From the NCBI GenBank assembly GCA_032871835.1, contig CM065303.1, positions 23,190,001-23,254,000 on the forward strand: a DNA stretch of 64,000 nucleotides, in the 5' to 3' direction. This document shows positions 22,085-34,705 of this stretch, one piece after another (the stretch's first letter is position 1; every line of letters starts with the position of its first letter). The stretch is from Dipteronia dyeriana (Eukaryota; Streptophyta; Magnoliopsida; Sapindales; Sapindaceae). The position numbers and the translations under genes were made by a program. The notes under the pieces are model-generated. The model searched no databases. It was not told the origin of the DNA and saw only the letters and a list, made by a program, of their open reading frames with translations.

Positions 22085-22710
22085 CCAAGATGCAGCTACC
22101 AAAAGGTAGTTGTAATATAGTTATACAGTATAATATACAAGACAACAAATCTAGAAATTTGAAAAAACAACTGTACTCTACCGGTACCATTCCGGGTATA
22201 AGTAAGTTTGAGTATTCCTAACTGTGTGACCAATACAGAATATACACTTACAAAATGCGGCTACCAAGAGATAACTATAATATATAAAGTAGAATGTATA
22301 GGACAACATTTCCAGAATAATGAAAAGCGTAAAACGAACAAATAGACAGTCAGTACGTTACGTTGTCTCACATGTGTACTCTACCAGTACCATTCAGGTA
22401 TGAGTATTGCAACCAATATACTGTCTGACCAATAAAGAATATACAACAATAACATAACTTAAGATTCAAAGAACTTAAAAAATGCAGGGACCAAGAGGTA
22501 CCTCTAATACATATAGTATAACCAAGAGGTACCTCTAATACATATATTATAATGGAAAAGGACAATATATGGGGAATAATGCACCGGACAATATATTAAG
22601 AATAATGAATAGCATAAGAGGAACAATTAGACACTCAGTAAACGGCGTTAACTCACAAGTGTACACTACCGGCACTGGTCCGGGTATAAGTGAATCTCGG
22701 TATTCCAGCC
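22085..22710. repeat. Three degenerate direct repeats of 130-230 bp
   Basis: Each copy opens with a word like AATGC(A/G)GCTACCAAGAG and closes with GTACTCTACCGGTACCATTCCGGGTATAAGT-like sequence, at about 22088-22217, 22252-22410 and 22478-22707. The last copy contains an internal 32-bp duplication (ACCAAGAGGTACCTCTAATA, 22491 and 22523). No function is evident. Confidence 0.7.
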
Positions 22711-24244
<1,534 letters not shown>

Positions 24245-25086
24245 ATAAAACATCAAATCCTGAAATATTTATGTAAGGACCTTGATTTTATGATTAGCTT
24301 ATTTCATGATAAACCACACAACATTGGGGATGATTGTGTAAATGGTAGATTAGGTCTTCATTGGCAAGCTTCCAAGCATCTCCATGACTTCAAGAGCAAA
24401 ATGTATATTCACTTGACTTTGCCTCTTGAAGAGTTTATGTGCACACACAACTCATACATGCTTTGTTGATCTTGCATTTGTGTTGATATTGTTTATATGT
24501 GTACATCTCTTCACAATCACACTTGCACTTCATTTATAGATTTAAGTGTGGTATTGTGTTGTTTTCGCGCTTACACGATGGTGTGCTTATTTTAGTGCTT
24601 TGAGTGACCATATGAGAATGTCTCGTTCTTCTCTTGGTTTGGTTATATGAAGTAAGATGTCTAGTTTCAAAAGAGTGTATTTCAAGGTTTTAAATATTTT
24701 TTAAAACTAACCTTTGTATGGTCTTGTGACCATCTCTTTTTTATACAATGATTCAAAATGAGTTTTGAAAATTTCTATACAAACTAGACACCCATACCTT
24801 TCCAACGGTATATTATTCGTAATATTTCATGACTGTTTTTATTGGTTTTGAAATCTCCAAAGTAACCACAAAAATAGGACAACTCTGTTGTTGTCCGTTT
24901 CTGACATTTGGTCACTAAAATGACCATAACGTTTTCTAAAGACATCCAAATCATGTTTTGTAAATAGTATTAGAAAGTAGATTTTTCATACCTTTCCAAC
25001 GGTATATTATACAAAAGGTTTGGATATCGTTTGGTCATGTTTTAGGTCGCTCAAAGATCAAGTTGTTGAGTTGTCAGGCGTGTATT

Positions 25087-25201
25087 GCGGTTTATACCGC
25101 TTTTGGTACACATGCCTAGCCAGGAACCTAGGCAGCAGTCTTTTCTAGCCAAGCCGTGCCATGCTTACATAGACCGTGGCCTAGACACTTGCTTAGGCCA
25201 C
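25087..25201. promoter_or_regulatory. Palindromic GC island upstream of the LTR TATA box
   Basis: Palindromes: GCGGT/ACCGC with loop TTAT (25087-25100), GCCTAG/CTAGGC with an 8-base loop (25114-25133), and GTGGCCTA/TAGGCCAC with a 10-base loop (25176-25201). The second is also present in the copy at about 61046-61065 with a different loop. The island ends about 65 bp upstream of the TATA sequence. Confidence 0.7.
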
Positions 25202-25268
25202 AGTACGCACAACGGTCGTGACGGGACTTTGTTTCCCAAGTCCAAAATGATGCCGTGTTGTATAGGGC

Positions 25269-25281
25269 TTATATATATATT
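25269..25281 (+). promoter_or_regulatory. TATA box of the solo LTR
   Basis: TTATATATATATT in the LTR, in the position expected between U3 and R. The homologous sequences are TATATATAAAAG (minus sense) near 60908-60920 and ATATATATATGG-type near 53283-53297. Confidence 0.6.
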
Positions 25282-26385
25282 CTTTGCTTCTTCCTTGCCT
25301 CTTAAGAGCTCAAAGAACACATTTTAAGAGTGAGAGAACCTCCATTAGAGAGAGAAAGCTTCAAGCTTTGTTTTTAACTCTCCAAACACAAAACCCATCT
25401 CCATCTTACATCATTCATCATCTTTTGAGCATGGGTCTTCATGGTTTCATGGCTATGTAAGTTACAACTACATTAAAGTTTATTTATTGTTGTTCTTACT
25501 CTAGATTAGGTATTTATTTCTTGATTAAATACCTAAACTCTACTTCATTGCATATTTATGAGTCTTTATAACATGATTGGGTTTGTATTATGATAGCTTG
25601 CATTATTAAGTCATAGTTGCCTAAATAGCTAATTCACATTTGTTCATGTATGCTTGATTGATGATTAGGATGACCTTGTGCAACTTGTCTAGTTCATGAA
25701 CATTTATGTGTATGCCTTATTAATTGCATTTTTTGATTGAATTTGATTGCCCTTGTTTTATGTTGTGGCAACTTATGTTGATTGGACTTAATTGACAATT
25801 AGGTTGTTAGATTTTATCTACATCTAATTGAGTCCTTAGTTGTGGGCATATAGACATTGTTGATAAGTAGGATGTTGTATTGCATTATCAACATCTAGTT
25901 AGGCATTGTATGCTTGGTCTGGTATATCTTGCATTGAGCATTCATTGATTGTTCACTCAGACCGTACACTCTTCATTGAGTCAAAGTCTTGTGGCTTCGG
26001 TGTGCACAAGCAAGAGAAGTCTTGCAACGAATGGTGGGTTGGCAAGCAATTGGTCGAGTGCCACTAGAAAAGGTCCAAGGGGGTAGAGTATGAGGCGTTC
26101 ACGCCAAGAGTAGTGGATCAGGGGATATCACTAGGGACTAAACCAAGAGTGGTGAGTGGCAGTGTCCATAGCCTGAGGTTGTCGAGAGTGAAAGTCCGAG
26201 AATCACTTGAGGGTGTAACATTTGCTCATATCTCTGATTTCAGCGATCGAGTGTGACGCACTTAACAACCCGTGGTTTTTTCCATTTTGAGGGTTTCCAT
26301 GTATACATCTTTTGTTGTTTATATTTCCGTACTTTACACTTGATGTTGTATATTTTTTTATTGGGTGAATTTTGAATATTGACTA

Positions 26386-26443
26386 CCCCCCCCCCCCCCC
26401 CCCCCCCCCTTCCCCTTCCCCTTCCCCTTCCCCTTCCCCTTTA
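26386..26443. repeat. Poly-C plus (CCCCTT)n expansion at LTR end
   Basis: About 23 C followed by five TTCCCC units, where other copies have the CCTCTAGG/CCTAGAGGGGG motif. It lies about 35 bp inside the right LTR end. Confidence 0.95.
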
Positions 26444-26477
26444 AGGTTATTAGACACGCTTTATTAGGGAATTTTCA

Positions 26478-27475
26478 ATTTATATACATTCTAAAGCTTC
26501 ACATGTTTATATCACTTTCTAGGAACATAATTCCAATTCATGTTTTCTACACTCTAAACAAACTATTTATAATACACCCAAACCAAAATTGTTTAAACTC
26601 ATTGGGGACATCATACAAAGGGAAATTATTAGAGAGGCCACTAATAAACCCTAATCTAATCTTCACAGATATACCCAAGCTTTGCAATCAAAAATCTAAA
26701 TATACACATGATACAAAACCATAATCTTCAAACAAAGGTACCTTACCTACAACCTGACCCACCCAACCGATTATTCAGATGCTACACACGACAAATCAAA
26801 AACTGCAGACAACAGGGAGCCATAAGGAGAATAACACACCTGGACAAGAGGTCTCGCCAACACCATCAACACAGCTGGAGAAGAGGTTTCGACAACAACA
26901 ACAAAAGATATGGAGATGCGGAAGAGGGACAGACCGCCCTTGAAACACAGTTGTTGAGAGTTCAAAAGCGATGGAGAATGGAAAGAGGGATAGAGATACT
27001 GGTCGTAAAAAAAAATAATGGAGCAACTAAAGAGAGGAGAGAGACTTTTGTTCTTTTATTTATATGGGTAAGAACCGGTGTAAAAGGTAACCTATAATTA
27101 ATACCCTTTTTTAAAATAAAAAAAATACCTTTAATTATATGTTGTACGGTACGACAAAAGGAAGTGGCTCGTACCGTAGCAACCCTCACCAAGAAAGGTT
27201 TCATCTTTTTTTTCCTGGTTGATTTGTTTGATTTGGTTATATATATATACACAGATATTGCAATTCGAATCTGAAACCCTATCGATGATAATCATTATAT
27301 ATTCATTCTTGTTTACAAAATTTTATATAAATTAAACAATTGTACATTATTCCTTTCGAAATATCAATCTTCCTTTACAATAAAATTTCATTTTTAGGTC
27401 AAACACATTTCAACCAAAAAAACTATTCGGTCAAACAAATGAACACACTAGGAAAGAATTAAAATTACACGAAAA
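26478..27475. other. Spacer downstream of the aquaporin gene
   Basis: Several short ORFs on both strands (26708-27252) lack family motifs. The 27250-27475 part is AT-rich and probably contains the aquaporin 3'UTR and polyadenylation region on the minus strand. Confidence 0.45.
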
Positions 27476-28839
27476 TCACAATTGGGATTGGCTTATGAAA
27501 GACCCAAGAGCCTTAACAGATGCTCCTCTTATGATGATTTGGTGAAACAATGCTGCTATGGCTGCACCAACGAATGGTCCAATCCAAAATATCCACTGAA
27601 AAAAAAAACACGTTTGAAAGAAATATTAGTTAATTGTTTCTTTTATTGATCTCTTTCAATTTACGTATGAATAGATTTTGATGTTATGTTTGCTTATTCA
27701 TGGAATCCACGGAGGAATAGAACAGGGAATCAGATTAACGTACTGACCTGAACACGCCAAGCCGCGGTGTGTCTCCAGACAACAGTTGCAGCTAAAGATC
27801 TTGCAGGATTGATGCCAGTTCTTGTGATTGAAATCGTTGCCAAGTGAACCACGAACACTGCTAATCCAACTGGGGCTGGTGCCAATACCTTCAACAACCA
27901 ACCACAATTCACAATCATAAACTCAAAAATAAACAAATAACCTTACGAATTCTGAAATTGAGAGTGTGGTTACCACCTAACTGCGGCCGCTTAGGCACCG
28001 TAATGTTAAGTGGTGATCATAATTACACTAATGAAATCTTGTAATTAAAAATTTTATTTTCTCATCAACCCATGTGCTTGAAATGAAAGAGAAATAGCAA
28101 AGATACATACAGGAACATGAGAGTCTACGGCATTTCTCTTGGGATCCATGGAAGAGAACACCACGTACACCAAAACAAATGTCCCGATGATCTCCGCCGC
28201 CAATCCGACGCCATTGCTGTATCCATCAGTGACCAAGTTGGCTCCACCACCGTATTCATTGTATTCGTACGCGCCCATCACTAGCTTGGCCATCGCTACG
28301 CCGCTTAAAGCCCCCAAACACTGAACCACCACGTACATCACTGCCCTAACCAACGGCACTTTTCGAGCCAACAACAACCCGAATGTCACCGCCGGATTTA
28401 CGTGACCCCCTGCCACCATCAAATCAAGAACGAAAAAAATTAATAAATAAATATTCAGATATGACTAGAACCCACGACCACGAACCTATAAATATCATCA
28501 TATATGTTAAAAATATGTTATCTTACCAGAAATATTAGTAGTGGAGTAAACAACAAGAAACATGGCGACACCGAAAGCCCAAGTGATCCCAAGAATTCCA
28601 ATAGCAGGAGATGAATCACCTCGCTTGACCGGATCGGCTAGCAAATAGTATTGAACCATTGTCATTATAGTCACATAGAGAAACACGACTGCTCCGAAAA
28701 ACTCAGCAATCAAAGCCCTGTAAAACGACCACTTCTTCAACTCCTCCGCACCCATAAATGGCGCTGATGGCTTGTCCCGGAAGTCTCTCCTCCTGGAAAC
28801 TGATGATCTTTCGTTCTCTTCTACGATATCATTTGCCAT
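27476..28839 (-). CDS. PIP2: Plasma-membrane aquaporin, PIP2-like, four exons, 290 aa
   Basis: Exons 28839-28527, 28409-28111, 27888-27748 and 27595-27476 have GT/AG borders and join in frame to 290 residues, the usual PIP length and the usual three-intron PIP structure. The short N-terminus and [12 protein letters not shown] start of helix 1 fit PIP2 rather than PIP1. NPA boxes are at 109-111 (GGHVNPAV) and 231-233 (GINPARS). The aromatic/arginine filter residues F89, H219, T228 and R234 are all canonical for water-conducting PIPs. The gating His of loop D is kept (H202). Unusual: the loop B phospho-Ser is Pro (P123, LARKVPL), the loop A Cys is absent, R of the loop D KRNARDSH motif is Val (V199), the Gly before TGINPA is Arg (R227), and the C-terminus ends GSFISQSQL. 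It should form tetrameric water channels in the plasma membrane. The frame is intact, so it is probably a functional but divergent gene. Confidence 0.95.
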
Positions 28840-29404
28840 CTCTGTTGTTGAATTGAATGGTCAGAGAGAGTACACAAAATGAGAGAAAATGTTGGGAGAG
28901 AACTCTGGTGGTGTTAAAAATGGCAGAGAAGAATTTTTTTTTTTTTTTAATGTTTGTGAGGTCAACATTCAACAATCTCTTCCGTGTCTAATAGTATTAA
29001 AATGTATATATATCAATTTGTGTGTAGTTTAATGACAAGTGCAATCAATTGTCCAATTTGACATACAAGTTGATTTTCTTAATGTTAAGCAAATGATTAC
29101 AATTTGTCTGATCAAATAAGTGATGATTGCTTGATGTTTGTATTTTGTTTAATTTAATGAAGATGGAATGGTCAATGGTCTAAAGGGGTTTCCGGAAGGA
29201 TAAATGAATAAGAACGATTGCTCTGAGTAGATGATCACAATACGTGTCATTCAAAATACATATCGATATAATATATATATTTAAAAAATGCCTAATTGCA
29301 ATAATGTACCCTGTTTTTCCATTGAAGTTCAATATTTAATAAATCTCAATGATTGGTGCGCATGCCCTTTATCTAGAAGAAAATCTATCCAACCACTTTT
29401 ATAG
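28840..29404. promoter_or_regulatory. Aquaporin upstream region
   Basis: This holds the 5'UTR and promoter of the minus-strand aquaporin. A 16-T run (A on the coding strand) is at 28934-28949. No individual element is assigned with confidence. An hAT-like MITE sits about 570 bp upstream of the ATG. Confidence 0.4.
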
Positions 29405-29412
29405 TGACACAC

Positions 29413-29998
29413 TAGGCATGTTAAGGGGAAATAGGGATGGATGTAGGTCCCTCATCCCTATCCCTATCTTCCAAACCCTCCATCATTCCTATACTTTCCT
29501 ATTTGGTAAAAATGGGGATGGGAGGTCCCCAAAAGCTATCTTATCCCTATTTTTTTATTTTCTCATTTTCTCATTTCTCTAAGGTCTCATGTTTTCGTAT
29601 TCTTTCATTTTCCATGTATCAGTAAAAATTATATATTAAAGATGTATATATAGTTGGTAAAATAAAAATATAAAAAATATATTAATATATTATATATGAT
29701 ATTATAATATTTAGGAAAAATGGAGATGGAGCCTGCCCCGATCCCTATCCCTATCCCCATCCCCATTTCCAGAAATTTATAGAGGAAATGGGGAAATAGG
29801 GATGGACCCTTCCTCATTCCCATCCCCATCCCCATCCCCATTTAAATTTGGGGATAAAAATCATTCACACCCCCCCTCCCCCACCATCCCCATCCCCATC
29901 CCCATTTCCCCATTTCCCCATTTCCCACTAAAAAATTTCTCTCAAATTGGGATGGGGGAGCAGGGATTTGAGGTCCCGAGGGAAAATGGTCATCCCTA
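29413..29998. mobile_element. Non-autonomous hAT (Ac/Ds-like) element, 586 bp
   Basis: The left end is TAGGCATGTTAAGGGG and the right end reversed is TAGGGATGACCATTTTCCC. The 8-bp flanks are TGACACAC (29405-29412) and AGACACAC (29999-30006), 7 of 8 identical, as expected for hAT. The body is rich in CCCTATCCC / GGGGATGGGG repeats, which are common in Ac-like non-autonomous elements. The MGMGMG-type ORFs are a product of these repeats. Confidence 0.85.
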
Positions 29999-30060
29999 AG
30001 ACACACATATGTATGTGTCAGTTAAATAAGAGAAAATAACACTAGACATCATTAATTGAT

Positions 30061-30552
30061 GGGTGGAGTTCCAAAAAAACCATTCACTATTTAAATTATT
30101 CTAAAATCACTATTTTGATAAAACATTGTTCCAAAATCACCATTTTAACAAAACGTTGTTCATTGGCAGCCATTCTGTTAAAATCTAACAGAAAACTATC
30201 GTTATCTGTGACATAGCACCCATAAAAAATATTTTGGATAATATTTTATATATTTTGATTATTTAATTATATATATAAATTAATGATTTGATTATAAGAA
30301 TTTTATAGACAATATTTAATATATTATTAAGTAATCATACTAAAAAAAAGTCAAAATATAGGTAAAAATCCAGTTTAAAAACCGATAAAAAACATGTTTT
30401 ACTATTTTGCCCATATTCTAACAGGTTATGGTATAAGCAAACAGACTTAAAAAAATTAATGAGTAAAATGACAACAATTGATATTTTCTTTCTATTAAAT
30501 GGCTAATTTGAGCCATTTTGAAAAATCAATGGTCTTTTAGGGACTACCTCAC
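30061..30552. mobile_element. MITE candidate with ~30-bp imperfect TIRs
   Basis: The left end GGGTGGAGTTCCAAAAAAACCATT resembles the reversed right end GTGAGGTAGTCCCTAAAAGACCATT. Flanks TTAATTGAT and CAAATCGAT agree at 6 of 9 positions. The AT-rich interior has no coding capacity. Superfamily uncertain; TIR length and duplication size lean to Mutator. Confidence 0.45.
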
Positions 30553-31092
30553 CAAATCGATGGCTCTACATATCACTGATCCTTAAATTACTAATAAAAA
30601 ATTAAAAGGAAGAAAGAGAAATCAATAAAATAATAGTAAAAATTAAGAAAGTAAATAAAAAAAAACTGACACTTATATGTATCAGCATATCAGTGTTCGG
30701 ATGTACTACTCAACCGATATACCGAAGATTTTCTCATTGTCTAGAGTTGCACAAAACCGTCCACGGGTCTCCATCCACATTTAGGGTAAATGCTCTCTAA
30801 AAATGGGGATAAAGATAAAGATAAGGGCACGAAGGAGGCGGTCAGTGGCATCCCAAATTCCCAACAGGAGGAGGCGAAGCACCAAGCCTCCTCCCAACCA
30901 AAGGAGGCCGTTTCCACGATCCCCTCCCTTTAAACATGTATCTACCGTTGTTCTATTAATCTCCTATTCCGTAATAAGAGAAATTTAGAAGCTATCTATA
31001 GATCTCCCATGAAGGAGATTTATTTTTATTAATTATATCCTAGTAAAATGGCATCATTGCCCTCGAGAGGTTAACCCCACGTTTAACTCTGA
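30553..31092. other. Spacer
   Basis: No gene supported. An Arg-rich ORF at 30803-30988 starts with ATG but has no family features. Confidence 0.45.
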
Positions 31093-31513
31093 GGCTCCGT
31101 TTGGTGCGCGAGATTGGATTGAACTATTTTATGGGATTGGATTGGATTGGATTAATATGGGACTAGGATTATATGAGATTTGATTGGACTAAATTAATAC
31201 TATATCATGTTTGGAGAAACATGGGACTGTAATAAATTAATATCACGTTTTGTTTGGCAATGGTTAGGATTGTATTAAATATTTGATAAAAGAGTATTTT
31301 CTGAAAAAAAGTTTTCATTTTTTTTATTATTTTTTTTTATATAAAAAAAATAGTCCTACAAACATGGGACTAAATAAACCCAACAAGTCCCATGTTTGTA
31401 GGACTAAATCACTAAATGTTGGGTCCCACCGGATTGGTCAAGCCAGTCCAGTATACTTCCAAACATGAGATTAGATTGAAATTAGTCCAAACCCCGAATG
31501 CCAAACAGGTCCC
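31093..31513. mobile_element. MITE with GGCTCCGTTTGG / CCAAACAGGTCC ends
   Basis: The left end GGCTCCGTTTGGT pairs with the right end GCCAAACAGGTCC. The interior repeats GGATTGGATT and GGGACTA words near both ends in inverted orientation. This end type is common among small hAT-like MITEs. No clear target duplication was found, so the superfamily is open. Confidence 0.6.
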
Positions 31514-31711
31514 GATAGTCTAAACTCAAGTCAATTGCATCTTCTTATAATATCTGGAAATAATTATCTCTGGTTTGGGTAAAAGTAAGGATTACTGAAT
31601 GCAATCTTCTATTTTATCCACGGTTTGACTTTCGACGATTTAACTTGACCTCCTCTTAAAAAGTCAAAAGCTATTGAAATTTTAAAGTCTTGCTTCTTTC
31701 ATCGAGAAGAA
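31514..31711. other. Short spacer between MITEs
   Basis: Nothing recognised. Confidence 0.5.
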
Positions 31712-32445
31712 GGTCCAGTGTGGTATTGCTTCCCCAGTTGCTTTTGGGGTCAAAAGTGATTCTGGACCTAAGACAGAGTGTTTGGTAAAATCGCAGGGAA
31801 GTGCTTTTGGTCACTTTTAGCTTCTCCCAACTGAGCTTTTGAGAAGTTACAAATACATGCTTTTGGATTTTGGCTTCTGCTTTTAGAAAACGCGCTACAG
31901 TGAAATTAAATGAAATTTTACTAACTTTCTAACTTTGTCCTTATCTTTAACGAAATTTAACAAAAAAAATTGGATTTATATTTTTGTACAAAAAAAAATG
32001 TTGCCATAACTGTATATAAAAATTGGGATAATTAATTCAATAAAGTGGAATAAAAATGAAATAAAAAATAAAGTAGAATAAAATAAATAAATAAATAGGG
32101 CTAATTAATTAAATAAAGTAGAATAAAAAATGGGGTTAATTAATTCAATAAAGTACCATAATTATATAACACTTAACACTAAATAAAAGTAAATAAGAAA
32201 AATGTGAAGTATAACACATTAGTACCATTTAGATGTCTATATCCTTTTAGTAATTTTACACACTCACAACACTTTTATTTCAGTTTACTAAACACATTGA
32301 AATTGCTTTTAGTTCTCACAGCACTTTTGAAAATCAGTTTACCAAACACTCAGCTGATTCTTCCTACAGCAATTCCAAAAGCAATTCTCCCCACAGTAAT
32401 TTCAATAGCACTTCTCCCCACAACACAGCAATGTCAAACTGGGCC
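31712..32445. mobile_element. MITE with GGTCCAGTGTGGTATTGCT ends, ~734 bp
   Basis: The left end GGTCCAGTGTGGTATTGCT and the reversed right end GGCCCAGTTTGACATTGCT form an imperfect TIR. GCTTTTGG/CCAAAAGC and GCACTTTT words occur in inverted orientation further in. No convincing target duplication. No coding capacity. Confidence 0.55.
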
Positions 32446-32613
32446 GAAGTCCAAAAAGGAATTTTTATTTCTCATCTCGTACTTTTATATTAAATCAAAT
32501 TAAATAAGTTGAGAGTTGAGACAACAATTTCATTATAGCTATAGAAATAAATCAGGATTTAGCAATGAAATCCTACTTTTTATATATATATATATAGTTA
32601 CCAATCATTCATC

Positions 32614-32690
32614 GATGTGGCTTAATGGTAAAGACACTAATTCAATCGTAGATGTTCCATGTTCATATCCCCACATTGTATAAACTTCCA
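32614..32690 (+). repeat. tRNA-derived SINE-like or tRNA relic
   Basis: TGGCTTAATGGTA at 32618-32630 resembles a pol III A box, and GTTCATATCC at 32661-32670 resembles a B box, spaced about 43 bp apart. The sequence cannot fold as an intact tRNA. A TA repeat precedes it and no poly(A) tail was identified. Confidence 0.4.
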
Positions 32691-33805
32691 TAAAAATTAA
32701 AGCTTTGGTGAAGATATTGTGGAGGAAAAGTACGGCATGTATGGTTATTAATTTTGAAAACCATTGTTAATTAATTTTGAGTTTTTGATTTTACATTGCA
32801 CTTGTGGTGTACTATATCCTCCATGAAGTCCACACATACATATACCAAGTTATCAACCAAGAGAGGGTATCCTATGTATTTTCAGACAATTAATAAATGT
32901 CGATGTTGGAAACCATTTTGAGCTATCAAGAGAAACAGTATAAAGATAAGTAGACAGATGCAGAAAAAGACACAACAATGAAGTGAAATAAATTTAAGGC
33001 AAGTGCTTGAAAGGACAATTTTCAAGATAAGGTTTAAGCAAGCCACATCATAGCGGTCACTCTCATGGGCTTGGACCCTTTTAAATGGCCCACAAGCCCA
33101 ATTAGCTCCAACGGTAAGATTAGAAGTAAAGAAATATAATAAGACTGACCATACATATTTACACTTCCATCGAAGATTTTTTATTTTTTTAAGAAAAATA
33201 TTATAATTTGTGATTGTAAGTTTATAACTTCCTTAGTTTTTATTGTATAAAATTTTGTAATTAAATCTCATTTAAGACTATTTAGCTGTCCATTCAACAT
33301 TTATTTTTCTTTTTCCACTCAATATTTATTATTTTTTTTAAAAAATAAAATATTAGTTTTTTTTTAATAAGTGACTCAATGGTCAGCTACCCATGCCATA
33401 TAAATATGATTACGGGTTAGAGTTATTTCTCCAACTCTGATTTTAGTACAATTTTGAGATTTAGGAGAGGGGAATATGGTTTGAACTTTTATCATTTTCG
33501 CGGTTGAAGGGCAGCGACAATTAGATCTCATTTCTTTCATCTGCTTTCGTGGTGCCCAGACAACGATTCCTATACCTGTGACAAATAGATATGATGGTGT
33601 CATTGCTGACTTAACAACGACACTTAGGTGCGGCAGGAGACCTGATTGATATTCTAACTTTATTTCTCTTGGTCACGGTTTTCTTTATAGCGACACTTCG
33701 ACCGCAACAACTACTTGGCCTTTGTCTTTGTTGTTTGTTGATTCTCTGCCGCAGAGTCAGAGCAAGTTGCACTATACAAATAGTATTGAGTTTGAAAAAA
33801 ATATG
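32691..33805. other. Spacer left of the gypsy insertion
   Basis: No gene could be supported. A cluster of GGGCTTGG, GGCCCAC and AAGCCCA words at 33066-33102 resembles site II promoter boxes but has no gene attached. Minus-strand open frames at 33376-33603 and 33611-33877 lack motifs. Confidence 0.4.
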
Positions 33806-33810
33806 GTAAG

Positions 33811-34705
33811 TGTTGACGTCGATTTCTGGATGTGTGAGAAATAACCAACAAAGATTAGATTTTAGCTGTGATTTCAAAGAGAAAGAGAATGAGAAAGTAA
33901 TCGGACTTAAGTTTTTTAAGTGGTAAAACTCCGATGACCGGAGAAACGTCCACGGGTGATTGAATGATCAACCTAGCCAAAATCCACTATGAAATAATAA
34001 AAATACAATTCTCGATCTCTCTTTCTTCTCTTGGTACTTTTTCTATGATTCCTATCTCTCTTTGTGTGATGAGATTATGGGTCTATTTATATATTTATAG
34101 AACCCTAATCTTCTTTGTACAAGTAATAAAATATCTTTGTATTTAATTACAATTGTTTGCTTGTTCAAAGTAGTTTGTCTTCTTTCCTGTTTCGGCGACT
34201 TGTATTGAGATCGAATGGGACTCTAGTAATGTAGTCCAATTAGAACTTATTTCCTTATAAGAGCGTAGTCTTTTTGAAGGAATAAAGTTGTTGCCTGATT
34301 GGGAACCTTTCCTGCTTAATATCCTGTTCTTATTGAGATTCCTTTTTTATATGGATATTTTCGTGTATTTTAATGACTTGATCTGTGTGAGCTATGCACT
34401 AGGCTTTTTATTCAGTTTTCTTCATGTTTGTCCCGAGTAAGGACAAAACCCGCTGGTCCCGAGTAACGTCATTTGATCCCGAGTAGAAATGTCATTTAAC
34501 CAGCCCCGAGTGTCATTAACTGATCCCAAGTAGTATATGACGTCGATTGACCATGAGCAGGTTTTGTTCAACATCTGCTTACTCGGGTTTTCTCTTATTC
34601 GGTGATGTCTTGTAGGATATTTTCTGAATACATATTCGGATGTCCACCTGACAATTTATCTTCTTTGTTGATGATGTGTACGTACGATAAAATTCACATA
34701 TGACA
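33811..34705 (-). repeat. 3' LTR of the Tat-type gypsy element
   Basis: TGTTGACGTC...ATATGACA on the plus strand. The LTR carries clustered CCCGAGTA words and TGACGTC/AACGTC words (34432-34560), candidate bZIP-type sites. Confidence 0.95.

Larger units (their letters stand above)
24272..26477 (+). mobile_element. Solo LTR, SIRE-like family A, 2206 bp (TSD ATTTA)
   Basis: The LTR runs from TGTAAGGACCTTGATTTTAT to ...TTAGGGAATTTTCA and is flanked by perfect 5-bp duplications, ATTTA at 24267-24271 and 26478-26482. It is the reverse complement of the LTR at 59639-61907 over its whole length. A GC-rich palindromic island (25087-25201) is followed by a TATA sequence (25269-25281) and then a leader with CTCTTAAGAGCTC, which places U3, TATA and R/U5 in order on the plus strand. 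The end carries a C-run and CCCCTT repeats, an expansion of the CCTAGAGGGGG motif. Confidence 0.93.

Noticed and set aside
26708..27252. Several 60-130-codon open frames on both strands below the aquaporin
   Set aside because: Mutually overlapping, no domains, partly low complexity; no coding call can be defended.
29629..29999. MGMGMG- and PSPSP-type proteins
   Set aside because: Translations of the CCCCATCCC repeats of the hAT-like element.
30803..30988. Arg-rich small protein
   Set aside because: ATG start but only composition-driven similarity to basic peptides, with no upstream or downstream gene structure.
32614..32690. A functional tRNA gene
   Set aside because: Box A and B resemble a tRNA, but acceptor and anticodon stems cannot be formed.
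33066..33102. Site II-like promoter (GGGCTTGG, GGCCCAC, AAGCCCA)
   Set aside because: No coding region can be tied to it on either side, so it is only noted in the spacer entry.
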